From the NCBI RefSeq assembly GCF_037081715.1, contig NZ_JAZDDH010000001.1, positions 2,170,001 to 2,234,000 of the forward strand: a DNA stretch of 64,000 nucleotides, given 5' to 3'. Positions 51,315 through 60,412 of the stretch are shown one piece after another. The notes beneath the pieces were generated by a model that saw only the letters and a list, made by a program, of their open reading frames with translations, was not told where the DNA came from and ran no database searches. Numbering within the stretch: position 1 is the first letter of the stretch; every line of letters begins with the position of its first letter. Both the position numbers and the translations under genes were made by a program. Origin of the DNA: Halalkalicoccus sp. CG83. GTDB taxonomy: Archaea; Halobacteriota; Halobacteria; Halobacteriales; Halalkalicoccaceae.

Positions 51315-52945
51315 CCGGCTACGTCGAGCCAGTACCCCACGAGTTCGCAGCAAACTACCTCTTCGACGCGAACGGGCTGGCGCCCTTCTTCGCTGCCGAC
51401 TCACAAGTGAAAGCCGGCGGTGGAAGTCAGTGCTCCGAGTTCTACGACCGGGGAGAGCGATGGACAGTCACGCTGTACTATCAGGATAGCAATATCGTCC
51501 ATCCCGGTTCTCAGCTGCTAACCGGCACCGAGTGGCGACTCGAGGAGATGCGCGAGTTTCGGCTGAAAGTCAAGCGTCACGAAGAGGAGGACCCGGTCGG
51601 ACAACAGAGCTTCAATGCCCACATCACGCCCCGGTGGCAGGGCATGAAAGTCGAGAAGCGCGACGGGACAGTCTCCAGCTACTCGGTTCCGGACGGGATT
51701 CGCGAAGCTGTCAACGTGAAGGTTCAGGGGTCGAATATCGACTTCAGTCGCTATCTGCAGCTACTCCAGTCGGCTGCGTTAGCCGTCGGAATCCGGGCCG
51801 ATTACTTCGAAGAACCGCATGAGTACAGCAATGTTCAGGACGCTGAACGGTACGTACGCGTCCATGAGGACGCCAGTGGTCCGGTACACGCTCGTGATGG
51901 TCCAATAGCGTCGATGGGACACCTGCTCGAATCAGATCGGCAAGGCTACCGTAAAGTAGTGCAGAACGACGACGACGATCACGGCCGGAATCTCCCGGGG
52001 TACTATCACACTGTGACGCTCGGCCCCCGTCGCATCCGCGAAGCATTCCCAGACCACTCGCTACCCAAGGAGATTAAGCACTACTACGCGAGAGAAGCCC
52101 TGAGCCAGGGCGACGATTCGCCTCTCGCCCATCCAAAGATCGGCGCATCCTATCAGGTGAATCGATGGGACGAGAAGTTGGGAGTGACCTCAGAAGAATT
52201 GAACCAACTGGAGCACGAGCTCGACCAGACGGTCCTGTCTGTCCTCGCTGACGCTGGCCTTGACGTGGCACCGTTACGAGGGACCGGTCCGTTCGTTCGA
52301 GATACGTACTTCGAGGTGGAGACGACCGAGGACGGACCTGACCCGATTGGGCTCGATCTGACACACATCCGGAGCACCCAGGAGAGCGTCGTCATTCGCT
52401 ACCTTGTCGACGGTCTCGGCCCCGTCCAGTGGGAGAGTCTGCAGACGCTCGTTACTGACGGCGGTGAGGTTTCGCCGGCCAACATCGCAGACGAGCACGA
52501 CCGTCACGTTGAGAGTGTCAGGCGGGCATTGCGCGGTATCGAGGACCTCGTGGTTCGCGAGTACGCGAAGGTGAGCCTTCGGTCGACCTACGTTGCTGAG
52601 CTCGTCCACGACGCCGTGCAGGAAGCGGAGGAAGCTGTCAAACGAGCTGCTGAGACCGGAGCGAAGGCCATTCGGGTCGCCGAGCAGGGGATGGAGGAGA
52701 CGATGAGCGTCTTCATCGCTTGGGCCGCTCGCCACGGCATCGACGTGGACGACGCGCTGAGTCGGCGCGAGGCGCGGATGAAGCTTCGCGTTGGGGAGCC
52801 CGGGAGAGAGACACGCCGGGCGATCAAAGAAGGGTTCCGCATCTGGAAAGAGGCTGGTCTCCCAGAAGAGCGCTTCCGGATGGCAAAAATTCGGTTTAGA
52901 GACGGTGGGCTGTCGGATGCGTGGCGGTATCTGAACCCGGGATAG
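51311..52945 (+). CDS. Provirus/plasmid-type protein, 544 aa, unknown function
   Basis: Large soluble protein beginning VTGYVEPVPHEFAANYLFDA; GTG at 51311 is chosen because it overlaps the preceding stop and follows a GGGGTGG ribosome site. The N-terminal 130 residues are conserved-looking (LAPFFAADSQVKAGGGS, WTVTLYYQDSNIVHPGS). A winged-helix-like region lies around residues 370-430 (VIRYLVDGLGPVQWESLQTL, VESVRRALRGIEDLVVREY), and a helical C-terminus follows. Similar proteins (a DUF7845-like family, from memory) occur in haloarchaeal proviruses beside tRNA genes. A replication or regulatory role is possible. Codon use is less GC-biased than the core genome. Confidence 0.75.
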   Translation: MTGYVEPVPHEFAANYLFDANGLAPFFAADSQVKAGGGSQCSEFYDRGERWTVTLYYQDSNIVHPGSQLLTGTEWRLEEMREFRLKVKRHEEEDPVGQQSFNAHITPRWQGMKVEKRDGTVSSYSVPDGIREAVNVKVQGSNIDFSRYLQLLQSAALAVGIRADYFEEPHEYSNVQDAERYVRVHEDASGPVHARDGPIASMGHLLESDRQGYRKVVQNDDDDHGRNLPGYYHTVTLGPRRIREAFPDHSLPKEIKHYYAREALSQGDDSPLAHPKIGASYQVNRWDEKLGVTSEELNQLEHELDQTVLSVLADAGLDVAPLRGTGPFVRDTYFEVETTEDGPDPIGLDLTHIRSTQESVVIRYLVDGLGPVQWESLQTLVTDGGEVSPANIADEHDRHVESVRRALRGIEDLVVREYAKVSLRSTYVAELVHDAVQEAEEAVKRAAETGAKAIRVAEQGMEETMSVFIAWAARHGIDVDDALSRREARMKLRVGEPGRETRRAIKEGFRIWKEAGLPEERFRMAKIRFRDGGLSDAWRYLNPG

Positions 52946-53078
52946 CAGGACGGTTCGCGAGTGGCAACACTATCTGAACATCTATTTTCCAGTTTTTCCG
53001 GTGGTAATTAACCACCCAACGGTCAGTTTTCGATTCTTTGAGGACAATCCTTGCGTCACACAGGACTACCACCTGGCT

Positions 53079-53106
53079 GGAATCCAACCCGGGGGGTTTG
53101 GATTCC
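53079..53106. repeat. Inverted repeat, 9-bp arms
   Basis: GGAATCCAA (53079-53087) and TTGGATTCC (53098-53106) are exact reverse complements around a CCC/GGG-rich centre that can extend the stem. It lies just 8 nt before a second hairpin. It could be a terminator or a mobile-element end. Confidence 0.6.
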
Positions 53107-53114
53107 TATTAGGG

Positions 53115-53132
53115 GTGTGCCTAAAGGCACAC
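53115..53132. repeat. Perfect 7-bp hairpin GTGTGCC-TAAA-GGCACAC
   Basis: A short perfect hairpin with a 4-nt TAAA loop, followed by TATCAAAA. The tandem arrangement with the previous repeat is unusual in a haloarchaeal intergenic region. Subterminal hairpins of this kind bound IS200/IS605-type elements, but no transposase is present. Confidence 0.55.
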
Positions 53133-53385
53133 TATCAAAATACCCTCCCCACATGGCTTTCCAGCCTATGCAGTCGAGACGAAGGTATATGATTATTTGA
53201 TTATATTCGTCTAATAGACTCTTGCCGCAGCATTAGTCCATTAAATCGTTCCTATCGTTCTACTAAAGGACAATAACACGGCAATGATGTTGGCCTGTCG
53301 TCTAACGCAGTCAGACCTCTATCGACACTATCTTAATATGGCTGGTGCTGACTGTACTACCAAGAAGTAACCTTCCACTCTACAT

Positions 53386-55527
53386 ATGAGCGAGGCTATA
53401 ACCATAATTTCTGTCATCGAGGATGTTGCCGAAGATATCCAGACTGAGCTCGATTCTGATTTCCCGCTCTTCCGAAAGGTCGAGAAATGGATGGAAGACC
53501 ACGGCCTCACACGGCTGGTCGACCCAGAACGAACCGTCTGTAAATTGGCCGCCTACAACCGTCTTCTTAAAACCACGCTCTACAAGATCTACCGCGACGG
53601 GAACGACGACCTGCCACCGCTCTCCGGTGACACGGACATCTACGCACAGCTGTTAAAGGCGTTTACCGAAACTGGGGACCAGGCGTTCGACGAGAACGTA
53701 CTTGACGGCATCATCGAAGCCGTTCCCGACAACGTATTTGTTCCGTTGCTTGACGTCCGGCAGAATCTAATCACCCAGAAGGTCTCGACTGAAGAGATTG
53801 GACGGATCTTCGAATCACTAGTGCCGCAGGAGGCACGACGTCGTCTCGGTCAGTTCCGGACCCCGATGTACATAGCCGAGTTCATGGCAAACTGGGCCAT
53901 CCAGCGCGGTGACGACCGCGTCCTTGACCCCGGGATTGGGGCCGGTGTGTTGACTGCGGCGATGTATGACGCCAAGCATGCTGCCGACGGCCAGGCCCAT
54001 ATCGACGACATGTGGGGCGTGGACCTGAGTGAGCTGGCAGTCGTGATGTCGTCGACGGCGTTGAAACTCACCAACGGCGAGGGATCACCAAATTTTATTC
54101 AGGACAATTTTATAGACATTCTAGCGGAAGGTCAAGCACAGCGGATCGATCAAAAGAACCCGAAGATCCTCCCGAAGATGGATGCCGTCGTCTCCAACCC
54201 GCCGTACTCTCGCAGCCATGAATTGTGTAGTAAAGAGAAGAACCGGATCAACCGGATCGCCGCAGCCGAGGCCGCGATGGAAATCCCACAGAAAGCGCCG
54301 ATGTATCACTACTTCTTCGTCCACGCGACGCAGTTCCTAAGTGACAGCGGCCGGATGGCGTTCGTCACTCCGGCTCGGTTCCTAGAAACGAACTACGGTA
54401 TCACCCTGCGGACGTTTCTGCTAAACCATTTCGATATCCACGGCATGATCCTACTGGATAGTGATATTCCGGTGTTCGAGGATGCCGACACGGATCCGTG
54501 CATCACGTTCTTGGAGAAACGCGACGGCGGGGAGAGCGACTGCACGACAACATTCGTACAAGCCGAGGAATGGCCGGATGCCGAACGTCTGTTTGACGCG
54601 GTAGCCGGTGGCGTGCAGGGCGAGACGTCATACGGGTTTGTAAATCAGGTCGCTCAGCAGGAGCTCGTGGCCGAGTACAACTGGACCGAGTACCTGAACC
54701 CCCAATCAGTCGACGCCATTCCCGGGTTGAAATCGTTCCGGGAAATCGCCGATATCAAGCGCGGGATCGCGACTGGGAAGAACGATTACTTCTGCCTGAC
54801 ACAAGACGAGGTCGACGAATGGGGGCTTGACGAAAAGTATCTTGTCCCATTGATCCGGCGGATGCAGGGCGTCTCTGGTTACGATCTCCAGGAATACGAG
54901 GACTGGCGGCAATGGCTGCGTGACGGTGATGAGGCGTGGTTGCTATACTGTTATGATGAGGACAGGGAACCGATCATCAACGTTGACAATCCGGAACTAC
55001 AGGACTATCTCAAGCACGGTGAGGATGTCGGAGCCGCCGATAGTTATCTGGCGCAGAATCGGTCGCCTTGGTACGTCGTCGACCAGCGGGATCCAGCATC
55101 GGTTCTAGTCACGTACATGAGCAAAGATGGATTCCGATTCATCTACAACAAAGCCGGTGTGGTCAGCCTCAACAATCTACACAACGTCTTCCTCGATGGT
55201 TACGAGGACTGGCAGGTCGAAGCCCTGCTTGCCTATCTGAACAGTAGTGTGGCGAACGAAATCGCCAAACGGAGTGGCCGCACCTATTCTCGTGGCCTGC
55301 ACAAGATCGAGCCGGACGAGCTGAAAGATCTTCCAGTAGTCGATCCCAACGACCTCTCCACAAGCGAGGCGATGACGCTGTCTCAGAAGTTCCGGGACCT
55401 GTGTGAGGCGTCGCGCAATGAGGACAGTGATGTTGAGGCGGTGATACGGGAACTTGACGAAAAGGTGATTGAGGTAATCAGTCCCGGACAGCAGATGCTG
55501 GATCTGCCGCGGCGGGGAACTGATTAA
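53386..55527 (+). CDS. N6-adenine DNA methyltransferase (Eco57I/type IIG-like, with target recognition domain)
   Basis: 713-aa modification enzyme. A helical N-terminal region (1-150) precedes the GQFRTP motif (155-160). SAM motif I is VLDPGIGAGVL (179-189), and the catalytic NPPYSRS starts at 271. The C-terminal third resembles a TaqI/Eco57I target recognition region, ending with VEALLAYLNSSVANEIAKRSG and LKDLPVVDP. It is the first gene of a cluster with helicase and ATPase genes. It would protect host DNA by methylating adenine in one site; the recognition sequence is unknown. Codon use differs from the upstream core genes. Confidence 0.92.
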   Translation: MSEAITIISVIEDVAEDIQTELDSDFPLFRKVEKWMEDHGLTRLVDPERTVCKLAAYNRLLKTTLYKIYRDGNDDLPPLSGDTDIYAQLLKAFTETGDQAFDENVLDGIIEAVPDNVFVPLLDVRQNLITQKVSTEEIGRIFESLVPQEARRRLGQFRTPMYIAEFMANWAIQRGDDRVLDPGIGAGVLTAAMYDAKHAADGQAHIDDMWGVDLSELAVVMSSTALKLTNGEGSPNFIQDNFIDILAEGQAQRIDQKNPKILPKMDAVVSNPPYSRSHELCSKEKNRINRIAAAEAAMEIPQKAPMYHYFFVHATQFLSDSGRMAFVTPARFLETNYGITLRTFLLNHFDIHGMILLDSDIPVFEDADTDPCITFLEKRDGGESDCTTTFVQAEEWPDAERLFDAVAGGVQGETSYGFVNQVAQQELVAEYNWTEYLNPQSVDAIPGLKSFREIADIKRGIATGKNDYFCLTQDEVDEWGLDEKYLVPLIRRMQGVSGYDLQEYEDWRQWLRDGDEAWLLYCYDEDREPIINVDNPELQDYLKHGEDVGAADSYLAQNRSPWYVVDQRDPASVLVTYMSKDGFRFIYNKAGVVSLNNLHNVFLDGYEDWQVEALLAYLNSSVANEIAKRSGRTYSRGLHKIEPDELKDLPVVDPNDLSTSEAMTLSQKFRDLCEASRNEDSDVEAVIRELDEKVIEVISPGQQMLDLPRRGTD

Positions 55528-55558
55528 GACCCCACATATCGAATATAAGCGCGATTAG

Positions 55559-57676
55559 ATGGGGCTTCGCGATCGACAATGGGACGGATATTATCCCGGT
55601 CACCGTGATCATCTGCAGGACGTGTTCATTCCGGCGCTGGAGAGCAGTATCCAGTATGACCGCATCACTGGTGACTTTAGCTCTGCAGTGTTCTCGATTT
55701 TCGCGAACGGACTGGAGACCTTCGTCGACAATGGCGGCGTGGTGCGGATCATGACGGGGGTCGAGCTGTTCGAAGAGGACGTGGACGCGATCGAACGTGG
55801 GCAGGCCGATGATGTTCTGGTTGATGCGATCAACTGGGATGCCGTCCAAGACGGGCACTCGGACGCGGTCTTGGAAGCGTTAGCCTGGCTGGTCGCCGAA
55901 GGATATCTCGAGTTCAAGCTCGGGGCGGTCCGTGACGAGGACGGGAATGTCCGTGGCAACGAGTACGGTGCGTGGCACCAGAAGATGGCCGTGTTCACGG
56001 ATACCGACGGCGACAGTATCTCGATCGTGGGCTCGCCGAACGAGTCGTTCAAGGCATTACGTCGAAACCGGGAGTCAATCAGCGTCAACCGGAACTGGGT
56101 GGCGAACGCAGACGAGGAATGGGATGAGCAGCGGCGGGTTGCCAGTCATCGGGAGGAGTTCGAGCAGCTGTGGCGTGACAATGCCCCGGACTCGATAGTA
56201 ATCGAACTGCCGGAGGCGATCGAACAAGACCTCCTCCAGTACAAGCCTGCTTCTGAACCAGACTGGGAAGCAGTCGTGGCCGAAATCAACGAGGAGTTTC
56301 GGGGTAATGAGGACGCCGACAGTGATGGAGAGCTGCCTGACCCGTACGACTATCAGCAGCAGGCGATAGACCGGTTCAAAGAGAACGGAAACCGGATCCT
56401 GCTGGAGCACGCGACGGGCGCGGGAAAGACGTGGACTTCCCTATTTGCAACACGAGACATCGCAGACACGGACAGCGTCGTCATTGTCTTGGCACCGACC
56501 ACGGACTTGGTGGAGCAGTGGGACAGCCGGGATAACGTCGGGCAGTTCTTCCCTGAGTCCCGGGTCATCCGGTGTGTCGGCGAGAACCCGAGCTGGCGGA
56601 AACTGCTCTACCAGGCGTTGGTTTCGGAGCAGTCGGCAGCGCTGGTCGCGGTCTCGACGATGCATCCGACGACAATGCGTGACCTGTTCGATATCGTGGA
56701 AGACCACACTGCACCAAGAGAGCGGATCCTCATTGCTGACGAGGTTCATAATATGGGAGCGGAACAACGACGTGAAGCACTAAGTGGGTTCAACGCGGCC
56801 GGCGGCCGCCTCGGACTGAGCGCGACACCGGAACGGGATGATGAGGGTGACCAGTTCATTGAGTCCTATTTCGGGTCGGTGCGGGATGTGATCACGCTAG
56901 AGGAGGCGATCCATGACTACGAGGTGCTGAGCGAGTACCGGTACTACATCCACGTTGTGTCCCTGACCGGGTACGAACGCGACGAGTACCTCAAACTGTC
57001 GCAACAGATCATGAACATGTACCAGAAGAATCGGGACTACGACGACCAGCCGCTGCTGGAGACGGCGGACCAGCACCAGCCGCTCCGCGGGAAGATTATG
57101 AAGCGGGCGAACATCGCGAAGGAAGCAGCGGCGAAAGACCCGATCGTTGCCGACGTGATTGATGATGTTGGGGAGAAGACGATGGTCTTCTGCAATACCA
57201 GGGCACATGCGCGGCGAATCAAACGTGCGATCGACGAAAACTCCACACGTCGCGTCGGACTGTTTTTCGGGAATCTGTCGTCGGAGGACCGTGATAACTT
57301 CCGGGAAGATTTCGAGAACGGGACAATTGATACCTTAGCGTCGATCGACGTCCTAACGGAAGGAGTGGACGTCCCGGAATGCGATTCTGCCATCCTGGTG
57401 GCAAATTCACTGTCAGAACGCGAAGCGGTTCAGCGCCGCGGACGGGTGCTCCGCAAGTCCGGAGATGGTCGGAAAGCGGTCATCCACGATTTCGTCACAC
57501 TACCGGTTCCACGGGAACTGCTGGAAAGCAGCGATGCTAAACTCTCAGGCTACGAAATCGGATTGATCAAGAAAGAGATCAACCGGGTACGGCGGATGAA
57601 CGAGGAAGCGTATAATTGGGAATATAATGACCTGACGCTTATTAGGTTACAAAATGCATTAGCGATGTACCAATAA
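55559..57676 (+). CDS. SF2 helicase with N-terminal phospholipase D nuclease domain
   Basis: 705-aa protein. Residues 1-230 form a PLD-type nuclease domain, with the HxK site AWHQKMAVF (His140, Lys142) and GSPNES (158-163). The helicase core has Walker A HATGAGKT (284-291), DEVH box LIADEVHNM (391-399), motif III SATPERDDEG (421-430) and a motif VI arginine finger in QRRGRVLRKSGDG near the C-terminus. PLD chains pair to cut DNA. It would translocate on and cut unmodified DNA. The gene starts 31 nt after the methyltransferase stop, so the two form a restriction-modification pair. Confidence 0.92.
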   Translation: MGLRDRQWDGYYPGHRDHLQDVFIPALESSIQYDRITGDFSSAVFSIFANGLETFVDNGGVVRIMTGVELFEEDVDAIERGQADDVLVDAINWDAVQDGHSDAVLEALAWLVAEGYLEFKLGAVRDEDGNVRGNEYGAWHQKMAVFTDTDGDSISIVGSPNESFKALRRNRESISVNRNWVANADEEWDEQRRVASHREEFEQLWRDNAPDSIVIELPEAIEQDLLQYKPASEPDWEAVVAEINEEFRGNEDADSDGELPDPYDYQQQAIDRFKENGNRILLEHATGAGKTWTSLFATRDIADTDSVVIVLAPTTDLVEQWDSRDNVGQFFPESRVIRCVGENPSWRKLLYQALVSEQSAALVAVSTMHPTTMRDLFDIVEDHTAPRERILIADEVHNMGAEQRREALSGFNAAGGRLGLSATPERDDEGDQFIESYFGSVRDVITLEEAIHDYEVLSEYRYYIHVVSLTGYERDEYLKLSQQIMNMYQKNRDYDDQPLLETADQHQPLRGKIMKRANIAKEAAAKDPIVADVIDDVGEKTMVFCNTRAHARRIKRAIDENSTRRVGLFFGNLSSEDRDNFREDFENGTIDTLASIDVLTEGVDVPECDSAILVANSLSEREAVQRRGRVLRKSGDGRKAVIHDFVTLPVPRELLESSDAKLSGYEIGLIKKEINRVRRMNEEAYNWEYNDLTLIRLQNALAMYQ

Positions 57677-57678
57677 TT

Positions 57679-57864
57679 ATGCCCAGTATAGACCCGGATC
57701 TAGAGCGTCTTATTGACGAGAAAATCACCGATATGAGCGAACAGAATCTTCTGAAAAATATATTGGACTGGCAGGTCGACAAGATCCAGCAACCACGGTA
57801 CGGTAAATTGGACCAGATGGACGAATATATTGAGGAGTACCTCAACGACGCTGAGGATATTTAG
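57679..57864 (+). CDS. Small acidic helical protein, 61 aa
   Basis: 61-aa protein (MPSIDPDLERLIDEKITDM; the end is MDEYIEEYLNDAEDI). It is almost entirely helical and acidic, with no Cys. ATG is 2 nt after the helicase stop, and the ATPase ATG follows 13 nt later. Placement inside the operon argues that it is real and probably a small subunit or adaptor of the helicase or ATPase. No family recognised. Confidence 0.7.
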   Translation: MPSIDPDLERLIDEKITDMSEQNLLKNILDWQVDKIQQPRYGKLDQMDEYIEEYLNDAEDI

Positions 57865-57877
57865 CGAGGTATTGTCG

Positions 57878-59830
57878 ATGCAGCTTCGCCATATCGAAAT
57901 CACCAATTTCCGGCCGTACCGGGCAGCCGAAGTCGATTTGACTGATGCGGACGGCCATATCCACATCATTGAGGGACCACAAGGCGCTGGAAAGACCAGC
58001 TTCCATCGGGCAGTCCAGTGGGGGCTGTACGGCGGTGAAGGCCCGACTACGAACTACAAGACGAACTGGAACGAAACCGCCCGGGAAGAAGGCAACGAGC
58101 GGATGGGTGTCCGGATCAAGTTCGAAGAGGAGGGCCGCGATCACATCCTTCACCGAGAGATAGATCGGTTCAACCATAACCGCAAGGAAGCTCATGAGAA
58201 ACGGGTGCTGATCATCGACGGTGCTACCCGACGGGAAGGCGAGAATGCGGACGAATACATCCGTGACCTGCTGCCCGAGCAACTGAAGGATTTCTTCTTT
58301 CTGGACGGTGAGATGATCCAGAACCTGATCGATGACGACACCGGGGTTGAGGTAAAGGAGGACATCGAGACGGTTCTGAAACACGAGGCAATCATCAATG
58401 CCCGTGAGGATCTGCAGTCACTGATCAAGGATCGGTACGAGCCGGAACGTGACCGGATCGAAAACGAGCGTGATGAGCGCAGCGAACTTGACGACCGTAT
58501 CAGTGATTTGCGGGGGGAACGCCGCGAGCTCCGGGAGCGCCGCGAGGAACTGCGCGAAGAAAGGCAAGAGGTTGCGGACAATATTGAAGAGACCCGAGAG
58601 GAACTGGAGCAATACAACGAGGAGTTGATTGAGGAGCTGAATACGTACGACGAGGAGATCCGAGATCTGGAACGCGAACAGCGTGAGACCGCAGAGCAGA
58701 TGAAGGAGTCTTGGGAGGAGATCCATGTCGGCATCCTGTCCAGGCCGATAGAAGAAGCGCAAGAGCAGCTGCGGGAACAGGAGGAACACTACGAGGAGTT
58801 GCGGTCGACGCTCCAGAAACAAGATCTCGTCCAACGACTGCAGCAGCAGGTTCAGAAGGAAGGTGAGTGCCCGATCTGCGGAAACGACCACGTCCAGGAT
58901 GTTCCTGATGTCAGTTTCAAAGACGAAATTGAGGAGTCGGAGGTAGAGCTGACGCGGAGGATTACGGACTGCCGAGAGAAGCATCGGCGGCTGGCAAATG
59001 CGCCGCGACCGGATGTCTCCCCGGTCAAGGCGGCCAACCGGGTGCAAGAACTCCGGGAGGAAATCCGGACGAAAGAGCAGGAACAGGACGAACTGTTGCA
59101 GGAGTACGGTGGCCGGCCGCAGGAAGGGCAAAAGGAGCAATACGAAGAGATGCTGCGGAGTCTGAACCGAAAGCAGGAGAATCTCGACGAGGAGTGGGAC
59201 GAGGTCCGTGGACGCATCCAAGAACTGGACGACGAAATCGAGCAGAAGCGAAATGAGAAGCAGCGAAAGGACGGCGAACAGGCGTATAAGCGGATCCGGG
59301 CGAAGATCAAAGCGGCCGAGATGGCGATCGACCATCTCGACGCGATCCGCCACGAGCACATCCAGCAGAAACGCGATAACATCAAGGAGGAGATGAACGC
59401 GGTGTTCAAGCAGGTGTCGCAGTCGGAGTTCATCAAGGGCCGGTACGAGGGTATCGATTTCCGGGGCGAACCCGGGGATGAGGATTCCTTCGTGCTGGAG
59501 CTAATCAAGCAAGGCGGGGAACGCAAAGCAATGGACGACCGACCGCCGTCCGCCGGTGAGGCCCAACTCACAGCCCTGAGTTTTATTTTTGGATTGAACG
59601 AGTGGGCTAAGTATTCGACCACAATCGTCTTTGACACGGTGGCTGGCCGGCTTGACCTGCAGAACAGTAAGGCACAGGGTGACTTCTTCACCACGTTGGA
59701 TGAAGGATTGATCCTGCTCGTGACGGACGCGGAGCTGCAGAAGCTGCGGCCGGCGATCAAAGCAGATATCGGAAAGCACTATCGGATCCGGCCAGATGCA
59801 GAGATGAATTCGAAACTGGAGGTGAAGTAG
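57878..59830 (+). CDS. DndD/Rad50-like zinc-hook ATPase
   Basis: 650-aa SMC-type protein. Walker A is GPQGAGKTS (33-41). A QDGE-like element, KDFFFLDGEMIQ (about 137-148), is typical of DndD and related ATPases. A long coiled coil follows with a CPIC hook at 331-334, which dimerises through zinc. The signature is PPSAGEAQLTALSF near 565-578 and Walker B IVFDTVAGRLD near 593-603. It lies 13 nt after the 61-aa gene. It may load on or clamp DNA to gate nuclease activity. DndD itself belongs to phosphorothioate systems, whose other genes are absent here. Confidence 0.9.
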   Translation: MQLRHIEITNFRPYRAAEVDLTDADGHIHIIEGPQGAGKTSFHRAVQWGLYGGEGPTTNYKTNWNETAREEGNERMGVRIKFEEEGRDHILHREIDRFNHNRKEAHEKRVLIIDGATRREGENADEYIRDLLPEQLKDFFFLDGEMIQNLIDDDTGVEVKEDIETVLKHEAIINAREDLQSLIKDRYEPERDRIENERDERSELDDRISDLRGERRELRERREELREERQEVADNIEETREELEQYNEELIEELNTYDEEIRDLEREQRETAEQMKESWEEIHVGILSRPIEEAQEQLREQEEHYEELRSTLQKQDLVQRLQQQVQKEGECPICGNDHVQDVPDVSFKDEIEESEVELTRRITDCREKHRRLANAPRPDVSPVKAANRVQELREEIRTKEQEQDELLQEYGGRPQEGQKEQYEEMLRSLNRKQENLDEEWDEVRGRIQELDDEIEQKRNEKQRKDGEQAYKRIRAKIKAAEMAIDHLDAIRHEHIQQKRDNIKEEMNAVFKQVSQSEFIKGRYEGIDFRGEPGDEDSFVLELIKQGGERKAMDDRPPSAGEAQLTALSFIFGLNEWAKYSTTIVFDTVAGRLDLQNSKAQGDFFTTLDEGLILLVTDAELQKLRPAIKADIGKHYRIRPDAEMNSKLEVK

Positions 59831-59831
59831 G

Positions 59832-60245
59832 ATGCCGAACGGGAGTTTCGACGATATCGAAGGCGGGTTCACGATCCGTGCCAGTCGGGATGCCTGGGAG
59901 ACCGTTCGGAAGGATATCTTCGAAGAGTTTCAGGGCGAGGACGTGAGCATCAATACTGGCCGGGTTGTAGATGCGGCGATCGCAGTCGGGATTGCTGAGG
60001 AGGAGATGCGGGAGTCGAGTGGGCCAGATCCATATCGGACGTCGACGGAGTCGGTCGATCCGTACGATGCGCTGAAGACGTTAATTGAGATCCGGCATCC
60101 AGATCGGGATGCGAATAGGCTGCAGGAGGCGATGATACAATATTTCGAGGGCGGATTGCAAGTGATCTCGGAAGAGATCGAGGAGAACGGATACTTCGAC
60201 TACGAGCAGTATCTGTCGGACGAAATTTCCGGCGCTGAACTCTGA
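59832..60245 (+). CDS. Hypothetical protein, 137 aa, RHH-like start
   Basis: 137-aa soluble protein. The segment GGFTIRASRDAWETVRKDI followed by VVDAAIAVGIAEEEM resembles a ribbon-helix-helix pattern. The acidic C-terminal half ends YLSDEISGAEL. Its ATG follows the ATPase stop by 1 nt. Small proteins in this position accompany DndD-like ATPases (DndE); whether it is a distant DndE or an autoregulator cannot be told. Confidence 0.7.
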   Translation: MPNGSFDDIEGGFTIRASRDAWETVRKDIFEEFQGEDVSINTGRVVDAAIAVGIAEEEMRESSGPDPYRTSTESVDPYDALKTLIEIRHPDRDANRLQEAMIQYFEGGLQVISEEIEENGYFDYEQYLSDEISGAEL

Positions 60246-60373
60246 CTGAGGGCGTGTTACTGCTATTCGTTCCGTTCTGATTGGCTGTCGATGTTCGGCA
60301 GTTGGATATCTAGTTCTTGCTGTGACAACCACTTCGCTATCTGGTGAGTCTACCCTCGAACGGCCGACTACAA

Positions 60374-60382
60374 TATTTATTA
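60374..60382 (+). promoter_or_regulatory. Box A promoter of the sensor-kinase gene
   Basis: TATTTATTA is centred about 35 nt before the ATG at 60413. It suggests that the kinase, receiver-like protein and next gene form their own transcription unit inside the cluster. Confidence 0.5.
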
Positions 60383-60412
60383 GCTACGGCCATCGTAGAC
60401 TACGCAACTACC

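Larger units (their letters stand above)
52946..53385. other. A/T-rich spacer between the provirus-like gene and the defence cluster
   Basis: 440 nt with a marked drop in G+C, containing two hairpins (separate entries) and several A/T tracts near 53190-53280 and 53330-53380. No gene longer than 60 codons looks real. The 3' part is the probable promoter of the methyltransferase. This spacer may be a junction where two acquired modules meet. Confidence 0.6.

Noticed and set aside
57878-59830. Calling the region a Dnd phosphorothioate system
   Set aside because: Only a DndD-like ATPase is present. DndA, DndB and DndC are absent in the window, and a methyltransferase stands in their place.
53386-60245. 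Calling the cluster DISARM or BREX
   Set aside because: No DUF1998 helicase/DrmB, PglZ, BrxC or Lon-like gene is present. The PLD domain is fused to the helicase rather than a separate DrmC.
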